Origin: Aphodousia sp048520025
GTDB lineage: Bacteria > Pseudomonadota > Gammaproteobacteria > Burkholderiales > Burkholderiaceae_F
Direction: 5' to 3'
Assembly: GCA_048520025.1 (NCBI GenBank)
Contig: DBFZTP010000030.1
Location: 1 to 13,919 of the forward strand
DNA length: 13,919 nucleotides
The notes under the pieces were generated by a model. The model made no database searches. It was given only the letters and a program-made list of their open reading frames with translations, and was not told the DNA's origin. Positions 6,309 to 11,961 of this stretch are shown here, one piece after another (the first letter of the stretch is position 1; every line of letters begins with the position of its first letter). Position numbers and translations under genes: made by a program.

Positions 6309-7613
6309 ATGAATAAACAAGAACTCAAAAACAAGGTCTTTGCCGCCATTGACGCTCGCTTTGCCGACATCGAAGCCTTTGGTGAAAACATCTTCCAAGA
6401 ACCTGAATTGGGCTTTAAAGAAAATGTCACGCAAGAAAAAGTCAAAAATGCGCTTCAAGCCCTTGGAATGCAATGCGAATGCGGTGCCGCTTTGACGGCC
6501 GTCAAGGCCCGCGTCAAGGGTAAGACCTCTCGCAAGTCCGTTGCGCTATTGGCTGAACTTGATGCCATTATCTGTCGTGATCACCCCAATAGTGACGCAA
6601 AGACGGGCGCCGCTCACTGCTGCGGTCACAATGTTCAGTTAGCGAATCTCTTGGGCGTTGCCATGGCCTTTAAGGATGCTGACGTCATGAAGTATTTGGG
6701 CGGTGACGTGGTCTTTTTCGCAGTTCCCGCAGAAGAATACGTCGAAATCGACTATCGCAACGAACTCAAAAAAGAAGGGAAACTTCGCTACCTCGGTGGC
6801 AAAGCTCAATTGATTGCTGAAGGCGCGTTTGAAGACATTGACATGGCCATGCAAATGCATGCCAATACGACCGAAGATGTTGAGGGGGATTTTGCTGTAG
6901 GTGCTTCTTGCAATGGCTTTATCGGCAAACTCATTGAATACCGCGGTAAGGCTGCGCACGCCGCTGGCGCTCCCGATCAAGGCGTTAATGCATTAAACGC
7001 TGCCATGATGGGTGTAATGGGCGTTAACGCCATTCGTGAAACTTTTAGAGAAGCCGATTGCGTGCGTTTCCACCCGATTATTACGGCGGGCGGCGACTTG
7101 GTCAACGTCATCCCCGATCGCGTCAAAATGGAAAGCTACGTGCGTGCTTCCAATATCGAAGCACTTGCCGGTTACAACAAAGCGATTAACCGCGCCCTTA
7201 AGGCAGGCGCCGATGCCATTGGCGCTACGTGTGAAATTAAGGATTTGCCGGGCTACCTTCCTTTGCGCCCCGATGAAGCCTTCAAGGGGTTCTTGCGAGA
7301 TAACGCCATTGAAATTTTTGGTGCCGAACACGTCTTTAACGGTGAACACTCCGCAGGCAGTACCGACATGGGCGATGTGAGTCACTTAATGCCCGTGGTT
7401 CACCCGTGGGTGGGTTGCGCTCGAGGCGTCTTGCACGGTGCCAACTACGTCTTAGAAGATCACAAAACCGCTTACAACAAGACGGTCAAGGTGCTTGCCG
7501 GTTGCATCATTGATTTGCTTTGGGACGATGCACAAGAAGCCGTGAAGATTTGCGATCACTTCAAACCGATTCTCAATCGTGATTCTTATTGCGACTTTAT
7601 GGACAAAATCTAA
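6309..7613 (+). CDS. M20-family (AbgB/amidohydrolase-like) metallohydrolase
   Basis: 434 aa, cytoplasmic, no signal peptide. SD AGGAAA at 6295-6300. M20 metal-site motifs in order: ELDAI (83-87, with D85), HCCGHN (103-108), PAEE (140-143, E142 the expected catalytic base and E143 a ligand), a His in MQMHAN, the dimerisation-domain stretch beginning GKLIEYRGKAAHAAGAP, and STDMGDVSH followed by HPWVGC and LHGANY near the C-terminus. GHN in place of the GHD of most M20D enzymes is, as I recall, shared with the p-aminobenzoyl-glutamate hydrolase AbgB group. It should hydrolyse an amide bond in an N-acyl amino acid or dipeptide-like compound. The exact substrate cannot be read from the sequence. 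It is the last gene of the DUF3100 operon and ends just before a terminator. Confidence 0.85.
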   Translation: MNKQELKNKVFAAIDARFADIEAFGENIFQEPELGFKENVTQEKVKNALQALGMQCECGAALTAVKARVKGKTSRKSVALLAELDAIICRDHPNSDAKTGAAHCCGHNVQLANLLGVAMAFKDADVMKYLGGDVVFFAVPAEEYVEIDYRNELKKEGKLRYLGGKAQLIAEGAFEDIDMAMQMHANTTEDVEGDFAVGASCNGFIGKLIEYRGKAAHAAGAPDQGVNALNAAMMGVMGVNAIRETFREADCVRFHPIITAGGDLVNVIPDRVKMESYVRASNIEALAGYNKAINRALKAGADAIGATCEIKDLPGYLPLRPDEAFKGFLRDNAIEIFGAEHVFNGEHSAGSTDMGDVSHLMPVVHPWVGCARGVLHGANYVLEDHKTAYNKTVKVLAGCIIDLLWDDAQEAVKICDHFKPILNRDSYCDFMDKI

Positions 7614-7630
7614 TTAGACGTCTTCATGTC

Positions 7631-7665
7631 AAAAAAGGGAGCAGCCTTAAAACTGTTCCCTTTTT
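7631..7665. terminator. Bidirectional rho-independent terminator between convergent genes
   Basis: GGGAGCAG (7637-7644) pairs with CTGTTCCC (7653-7660, one G-U) over an 8-nt loop. Six A precede and five T follow, so the same hairpin can end the amidohydrolase transcript on plus and the GntR transcript on minus. Confidence 0.9.
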
Positions 7666-7684
7666 CGTTTGATAAGCCTCTTGA

Positions 7685-8347
7685 TTAAAGTGGCAACAAT
7701 TGCGATTGTTCCATCAAGTGAGCACGCAAAAGATCAGAAGCTTTTTGAGCTTCGCCCATGCGGATGGCGTGCAAAATTTCACGTTCTTGACGGGCCACTT
7801 CTAAGAAAAAGGCGCGATCCATTTTGGCGACGCGGTGAGCGGTCTTTTCAAAGTAAGTCACCAAAACACCCGAGAACACCTGCAAGACGCGGTTGCCACA
7901 ACCTTCTAATAATAAGAGGTGAAATTCTCGGTCAAAACGGTCAGCCACCAACGGTTCATCAGCGTGTTCTTCGATTTTATTGAGCGTACCCTCAAGGCGA
8001 GAGGCCAATGCCGGCGTAATACGACGCGTGATTAAAGGCATCAAAGAGCATTCCACCAAGGCACGCGCCTCGATAAACTCCCCAATATCAAAATTGGCAA
8101 CGTCAAAGCGCATTTGAATTTGATTACGAAGGCTGTTGGCCCCGACCTCACGAACGGTCGTTCCACGCTTAGGCGTTCGAACCAAAATCCCCATTTGCGT
8201 GAGCACGTCCAATTCTTTACGAATGCGATAACGCGTTACGCCAAATTGCTTAGCCAGTTCAGTTTCCGTATCGATGCGTTCTCCATTGCGGGCCTGCGCT
8301 TGCAAATGATCGCGAATCTGTTCGAACAAATTGTCGTTGTGTTGCAT
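7685..8347 (-). CDS. GntR-family transcriptional regulator, FadR/FCD subfamily
   Basis: 220 aa. N-terminal winged helix (about 5-70): FEQIRDHL, a recognition region around TETELAKQFGVTRYRIRKEL (27-46), then a wing with TPKRGTTV (58-65). The C-terminal FCD domain (about 75-215) contains FDREFH (138-143) and ends in RAHL. Metal ligands of FCD domains are usually one Asp and three His. D139, H143 and H210 are present, but the position of the middle His is E188 in this protein, an alteration that may change effector or metal binding. FCD regulators usually sense small carboxylic acids. Divergent from the transporter at 8707 across a region with a perfect TTGTCGACAA palindrome, which also occurs before the lyase operon, so it most likely represses both. 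The SD is weak (AAAGAA). Confidence 0.88.
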   Translation of the reverse strand: MQHNDNLFEQIRDHLQAQARNGERIDTETELAKQFGVTRYRIRKELDVLTQMGILVRTPKRGTTVREVGANSLRNQIQMRFDVANFDIGEFIEARALVECSLMPLITRRITPALASRLEGTLNKIEEHADEPLVADRFDREFHLLLLEGCGNRVLQVFSGVLVTYFEKTAHRVAKMDRAFFLEVARQEREILHAIRMGEAQKASDLLRAHLMEQSQLLPL

Positions 8348-8381
8348 TTTTGTTCTTTACAAAAAAATAATTACGTTTGTG

Positions 8382-8398
8382 ATTATAGGACAATGTCC
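8382..8398 (-). promoter_or_regulatory. Candidate -10 of the GntR gene with adjacent GGACAATGTCC dyad
   Basis: On the minus strand 8387-8382 reads TATAAT, a perfect -10, about 35 nt before the GntR start codon. No convincing -35 is seen. The 11-bp near-palindrome GGACA-A-TGTCC (8388-8398) abuts it upstream and could be a weak autoregulatory site. Confidence 0.4.
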
Positions 8399-8454
8399 AC
8401 AAAATAGCCGTAATCTCAATTACTTACAGGATTTCACCTAATAGAACGAAATTG

Positions 8455-8472
8455 TAAATTGTCGACAATTTA
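8455..8472. promoter_or_regulatory. Palindromic operator between the GntR gene and the second transporter
   Basis: TAAATTGTCGACAATTTA is a perfect 18-bp palindrome sharing the 10-bp core TTGTCGACAA with 59-74. It is the most symmetrical element of the divergent region and lies immediately upstream of a -10 like that of the lyase operon. The adjacent GntR gene makes that protein the natural ligand, and the position fits repression of the transporter. Binding is inferred. Confidence 0.8.
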
Positions 8473-8473
8473 G

Positions 8474-8483
8474 TAAATTCCCT
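8474..8483 (+). promoter_or_regulatory. Candidate -10 region for the second variant transporter
   Basis: TAAATT (8474-8479) followed by CCCT repeats the arrangement at 79-89 next to the first operator. A start near 8486 would leave an untranslated leader of about 220 nt before the ATG at 8707. Confidence 0.4.
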
Positions 8484-8553
8484 ACCGTTATTACAAATGG
8501 CATTTAACGAGCTCTTGCTATTTTTCTAAAAAAATCGAATACTTATCAACAGA

Positions 8554-8602
8554 TTGTCGAGCAATTCTTCACTTTTGTCGATATTTGTTCGAGTATTTGT
8601 CG
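8554..8602. repeat. TTGTCG half-sites at helical spacing in the transporter 2 leader
   Basis: TTGTCG occurs at 8554-8559, 8575-8580 and 8597-8602, start-to-start distances of 21 and 22 bp, two helical turns. A near copy, TTGTTCG, lies between at 8585-8591. The first is part of TTGTCGAGCAA, one base away from the full operator. They could be secondary GntR sites on one DNA face. Confidence 0.45.
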
Positions 8603-8706
8603 TCGAATTTTCGTTAAAAGACGCTTACAATTCGACCTAATTAATAGAGTGACCATCTTGCGGCGCTCTTTTTCTTATATCTTCTATCTACTTTCAAGGA
8701 CAAAAA

Positions 8707-10041
8707 ATGGTCGATCTTGAGTTTTGGCTTCAGCTCGCCGTTGTGCTCTTCTGTCTTGCTGTCGGTGGCCGCTTCGGCGGTGTTGGCTTGGGTGCTGCCG
8801 GTGGTTTCGGTGTGAGCATTTTGGTTTTAGGCTTTGACATGCAACCGGGCTCTCCTCCGGTGTCTGTTTTGTTGATTATCACCGCAGTGATTGCTTGTAC
8901 GAGTGTGTTGCAAGGCTCCGGTGGTTTGGACTTCTTGGTGGGCTTAGCTGAAAAGTTGCTCCGCAAGTGGCCCCGTGCCATTAACTTTGTGGGCCCGATC
9001 GTTTGCTCCATGTTCGTGATCTTTGTGGGGACGGCTTATGTGGCTTTTGCCGTGTACCCGGTGGTCGCTGAAGTGGCAGCGTCGGCCAAGATTCGTCCGG
9101 AACGTGCTGTTTCCGCCTCTGTGATTTGTGCCGGTATCGGTGTGATGGCAAGCCCCATGAGTGCAGCCATGGCCGCCATGGTGGGCATCATGTCCGCTTA
9201 CGGCTACACGCTCTTAGACATCCTTTCTGTTTCTGTGCCGACGTACTTTATCGCAATCATTTGCGCCTGTTTGTCTGTCAACTGGCGCGGTAGCGAATTG
9301 GAAAAGGATCCCGTGTTCTTGCATCGCGTGGAAACGGGCCAATACACGGAATTGCACGCCAACATTGCCGATCGCTTCAATGTTGAACCCTCTAAGGGTG
9401 CCAAGCTTGGCGTTTTGATCTTTGCTTTGGGTATTTTAACGTCCATCACGGTGGGTTCTGTCGATGCCCTTCGCCCGTCTTGGGAAGTCGCCGGCAAGAT
9501 CAGCAAGTTGCCGATCCCGTCTTTGATTCAAATGGTCATGTTGGCCACGGCTCTCGTGATTATTGTTTTGTGTAAGGTTCCGAGCGACAAGTTTGCCTCG
9601 GGCTCCGTTTTCCGCTCTGGTCTTATCGGTGTGGTGGGCGTCTTCGGTATTTCTTGGTTGACGGGTACGTTCTTTGATACGCACAAGGACGTCTTCGTTC
9701 ACTACTTCTCTGATATCGCCAGCTCCTCCCCGATCATCTTCTGTGTGGTTTGCTTCTGCTTTAGCTCCGTGATCTTCTCGCCGACCGTCAGTACGACGAT
9801 CTTGATGCCGATCGGCTTGGCTTTGGGCTTGCAACCGCAATTGTTGATCGGTATTTGGGCTAGCTGCTACGGCGACTTCGTGATCCCGGGCGGTGCTCAA
9901 ATCGGTTGTACGGCATTTGACCGTACCGGTACCACCAAATTAGGTAGCTTTGTGTTTAACCACAGTTACATGCGACCGGGTTTGGTTTTTGTAACAAGCG
10001 GTACCATTGTCGGTTACTTTATCTCTCAAATCATGCTCTAA
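8707..10041 (+). CDS. DcuA/DcuB-family anaerobic C4-dicarboxylate antiporter, divergent paralogue 2
   Basis: 444 aa, same length as the carrier at 1635-2969 and close to it along its whole length, for example GGRFGGVGLGAAGG (20-33), AYVAFAVYPVVAEVAASAKI (110-129) and KFASGSVFRSGLIGVVGVFG (295-314). AAGGA (8696-8700) is 6 nt before the ATG. Inner-membrane carrier with about 10-12 helices. Like paralogue 1 it has IPGGAQIGCTAFDRTGTT (393-410) where DcuB has LPTYPSDLAAIQFDRSGTT. The residues matching E. coli DcuB Lys353 and Thr394 are S354 and G395, and no Asp occupies the 398 position. It stands alone between its own promoter with GntR operator and a terminator. Co-control with the lyase operon suggests the same or a related substrate, perhaps with different affinity, or export of the product. 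Confidence 0.9.
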   Translation: MVDLEFWLQLAVVLFCLAVGGRFGGVGLGAAGGFGVSILVLGFDMQPGSPPVSVLLIITAVIACTSVLQGSGGLDFLVGLAEKLLRKWPRAINFVGPIVCSMFVIFVGTAYVAFAVYPVVAEVAASAKIRPERAVSASVICAGIGVMASPMSAAMAAMVGIMSAYGYTLLDILSVSVPTYFIAIICACLSVNWRGSELEKDPVFLHRVETGQYTELHANIADRFNVEPSKGAKLGVLIFALGILTSITVGSVDALRPSWEVAGKISKLPIPSLIQMVMLATALVIIVLCKVPSDKFASGSVFRSGLIGVVGVFGISWLTGTFFDTHKDVFVHYFSDIASSSPIIFCVVCFCFSSVIFSPTVSTTILMPIGLALGLQPQLLIGIWASCYGDFVIPGGAQIGCTAFDRTGTTKLGSFVFNHSYMRPGLVFVTSGTIVGYFISQIML

Positions 10042-10071
10042 TTTGAAACTTCTACTCATTAGTGTTTGATC

Positions 10072-10103
10072 AAAAAAAGCGCTTCATCATGAGGCGCTTT
10101 TTT
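10072..10103 (+). terminator. Rho-independent terminator after transporter 2
   Basis: GCGCTTC (10079-10085) pairs with GAGGCGC (10091-10097, one G-U) over a 5-nt loop, with seven A before and six T after (10098-10103). It may work in both directions, though no minus-strand gene ends here. Confidence 0.9.
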
Positions 10104-10124
10104 CATGTCATTTTTGCTCACTTT

Positions 10125-10151
10125 CTCGCCAAACAAAGGGGTTTGAGCGAG
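10125..10151. repeat. Inverted repeat in the transporter 2-dcuB intergenic region
   Basis: CTCGCCAAAC (10125-10134) pairs with GTTTG-A-GCGAG (10141-10151), 10 bp with one bulged A and a 6-nt loop. It has no T-run, so it is not a simple terminator. Its role is unknown. Confidence 0.4.
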
Positions 10152-10214
10152 ATTCATCTTTCATGAGCTTATAAATGAATAGGTATTTCTATCTACCACC
10201 TTTTCTCAAAAATA

Positions 10215-10227
10215 AGGGGTAACCCCT
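10215..10227. promoter_or_regulatory. AGGGGTAACCCCT odd palindrome upstream of dcuB
   Basis: Two 6-bp arms around a central A. The left part read on minus is TACCCCT, matching the NarL heptamer TACYYMT; the same heptamer stands upstream of the fumarase at 11861-11867. In E. coli dcuB-fumB is under nitrate control through NarL. The link here rests on one heptamer each and is weak. Confidence 0.3.
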
Positions 10228-10253
10228 AAGACTTTTGGGAGCTTTTGTAAAGA

Positions 10254-10294
10254 TTATCGTTAAAAGTAGTAATAGCACAAGAAAGCAACGATAA
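10254..10294. promoter_or_regulatory. Widely spaced inverted repeat TTATCGTT / AACGATAA upstream of dcuB
   Basis: TTATCGTT (10254-10261) and AACGATAA (10287-10294) are exact inverted copies with centres 33 bp apart, about three helical turns. That spacing suits a dimeric or looping activator site for dcuB. I cannot assign the protein. Confidence 0.4.
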
Positions 10295-10337
10295 CAGGGC
10301 GCCAATGGACAAATCACATCGTAAAATTGCACTGTCT

Positions 10338-10364
10338 AAAAAAGTGACTATTTGTAACTTTTTT
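10338..10364 (+). promoter_or_regulatory. AT-rich hairpin with T-run in the region before dcuB (possible attenuator)
   Basis: AAAAAAGT (10338-10345) pairs with ACTTTTTT (10357-10364). Past one G/A mismatch, AC and GT extend the stem over a 5-nt loop. The right arm doubles as a T-tract. It lies 35 nt before the dcuB start. It could act as a weak terminator or RNA switch if transcription starts upstream; no strong promoter is evident to prove that. Confidence 0.3.
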
Positions 10365-10398
10365 ACCAATTTTCTTATTACAGTAAAAGGAAACTACC

Positions 10399-11748
10399 AT
10401 GGTTGGTTTAGACTTTTGGCTACAGATCCTTCTCGTATTGGTCTGTTTGTTTTACGGTGCCCGTAAAGGCGGTATGGCCCTCGGCCTTATCGGCGGTATC
10501 GGCCTTATCATTTTGATCTTCGGTTGCGGCTTGAAGCCGGGTAAGCCGCCGGTCGACGTGATTCTCACGATTTTGGCCGTGGTTTGCGGCTCTGCAACGT
10601 TGCAAGCCGCTGGTGGTTTGGACTGCTTGCTCCAAATCGCTGAAAAGATCCTCCGTCGCAATCCGCGTTACGTCTGCTTCTTGGCTCCGTACATCTGCTG
10701 GTTCTTGACGATCCTTTGCGGTACGGGTCACGTTGTTTACACGATGCTCCCGATTATCTATGACGTTGCTATCAAGAATGGTATCCGTCCGGAACGTCCG
10801 ATGGCTGGTTCTACGATCGCTTCCCAAATGGGCGTGATCTGCTCTCCGGCTGCTGTGGCTGCTGTGTCCATGATCGCTTTGATGGACGGTTACACCATCA
10901 ACGGCATGCACTTTGGTTTCGTTGAACTCTTCTCCATCACGATTCCTGCTGGTTTCGTTGGCGTCTTCGCTGTTGGTACCTTCTCTTGGTTCCGCGGTAA
11001 GGATTTGGATAAGGACGAAGAATTCCAAAAATTGATTTCTGATCCGGAAACGAAGAACTATGTTTACGGTGACTCCACGACGTTGATCGGTCGCACGTTC
11101 TCCAAGACGCAATGGGCTTCTTTGTTCATCTTCTTGGCCGTGATCGTTATCGTTGCTCTTCTCGGTATGTTCCCGGAATTGCGTCCGCAAGTTGGTGCTA
11201 AGCGCTTGTCCATGACGTTGGCCATCCAAATGTTTATGTTGGCTGCCGGTGCCTTGATGGTGATCTTCTGTGGCGTTAAGGCCTCTAGCGTTGCTAGCAA
11301 CTCCGTGTTCCGCGCCGGTTGTGTGGCCATCGTTGCTGTGTACGGTGTGGCTTGGATGTGCGACACGATGTTCGCCGCTCACTTGCCCACGTTGAAGGCT
11401 GGTTTGACGGAAGCCGTTAAGGAAGCTCCGTGGTTGTACGCTGTTGTGTTGCTCTTGACCTCTAAGCTCGTGAACTCTCAAGCTGCTGCTGTGGCTACGA
11501 TCGTTCCGGCCGCTTTGAGCGTTGGCGTTCCTCCGGGCATCGTGGTGGCTTTCTCTGCCGCTTGCTACGGTTACTACATCCTTCCGACGTACCCGTCTGA
11601 CTTGGCTGCTATCCAATTCGACCGCTCTGGTACGACGCACATCGGTAAGTTTGTGATCAACCACTCCTTCATCATCCCGGGTTTGATCGGTGTGATTACG
11701 GCCTCTGTGATTGGTTACATCCTCGCCATGATCTACGGTTTCGTATAA
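10399..11748 (+). CDS. dcuB: Anaerobic C4-dicarboxylate antiporter DcuB (fumarate/succinate exchange)
   Basis: 449 aa, against 446 in E. coli DcuB, which it resembles very closely from recalled sequence: LFYGARKGG (18-25), LKPGKPPVDV (45-54), CGTGHVVYTMLPIIYDVAIK (107-126), WFRGKDLDKDEEFQK (197-211) and the C-terminal YILPTYPSDLAAIQFDRSG (393-411). Inner-membrane carrier that takes in fumarate, malate or aspartate and exports succinate during fumarate respiration. In E. coli it also restrains the sensor DcuS through Lys353, Thr394 and Asp398. The equivalents K356, T397 and D401 are all kept, unlike in the two divergent paralogues of this window. SD AAGGA, 7-nt gap. A class I fumarase follows after a terminator, echoing E. 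coli dcuB-fumB. No DcuS/DcuR genes are in the window. Codon use suggests high expression. Confidence 0.95.
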   Translation: MVGLDFWLQILLVLVCLFYGARKGGMALGLIGGIGLIILIFGCGLKPGKPPVDVILTILAVVCGSATLQAAGGLDCLLQIAEKILRRNPRYVCFLAPYICWFLTILCGTGHVVYTMLPIIYDVAIKNGIRPERPMAGSTIASQMGVICSPAAVAAVSMIALMDGYTINGMHFGFVELFSITIPAGFVGVFAVGTFSWFRGKDLDKDEEFQKLISDPETKNYVYGDSTTLIGRTFSKTQWASLFIFLAVIVIVALLGMFPELRPQVGAKRLSMTLAIQMFMLAAGALMVIFCGVKASSVASNSVFRAGCVAIVAVYGVAWMCDTMFAAHLPTLKAGLTEAVKEAPWLYAVVLLLTSKLVNSQAAAVATIVPAALSVGVPPGIVVAFSAACYGYYILPTYPSDLAAIQFDRSGTTHIGKFVINHSFIIPGLIGVITASVIGYILAMIYGFV

Positions 11749-11781
11749 ATCATCAGTATTGTTGATTAATATGAAATGAAT

Positions 11782-11818
11782 AAACGGCAAGTAGTCTTCA
11801 CTGGTTACTTGCCGTTTT
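11782..11818 (+). terminator. Terminator between dcuB and the fumarase gene
   Basis: AAACGGCAAGTA (11782-11793) pairs perfectly with TACTTGCCGTTT (11806-11817), a 12-bp stem over a 12-nt loop, ending in four T. It should separate most dcuB and fumarase transcripts, although some read-through is possible given the short T-run. Confidence 0.85.
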
Positions 11819-11826
11819 AATTTGTC

Positions 11827-11855
11827 TTGTGCTCACGGGTGCATAAGACGATAAT
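11827..11855 (+). promoter_or_regulatory. Candidate promoter for the fumarase gene
   Basis: GATAAT (11850-11855) matches TATAAT at five of six positions. TTGTGC (11827-11832) lies 17 bp upstream with only the TTG matching. Just downstream are a TACCCCT heptamer (11861-11867) and a tandem GATCGAA (11869-11875 and 11877-11883). GTTAGG and CCTAAC further down (near 11898-11930) can pair over a loop of about 22 nt. Confidence 0.35.
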
Positions 11856-11961
11856 AAAAATACCCCTTGATCGAAAGATCGAATAATTGAAAATTGGTTA
11901 GGAAAGACAAAACAGTTTGCCGTCCCTAACTCAAAAGTGCACTAGAAAGGAGAGATAAAAG

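Noticed and set aside
10064..10074. TTTGATCAAA as a possible FNR site
   Set aside because: FNR sites need TTGAT-N4-ATCAA. Here the arms are fused without the spacer, and the site lies just before a terminator at a gene end.
10420..11790. 456-codon open frame on the minus strand opposite dcuB
   Set aside because: It mirrors dcuB. Strong codon bias that avoids TTA, CTA and TCA on plus removes stops on minus. The product is His/Asp/Arg-rich without domains, and there is no RBS or promoter logic.
11867..11883. TTGATCGAAAGATCGAA as a possible FNR site upstream of the fumarase
   Set aside because: The right half does not give ATCAA at the correct spacing. It is better described as a tandem GATCGAA.
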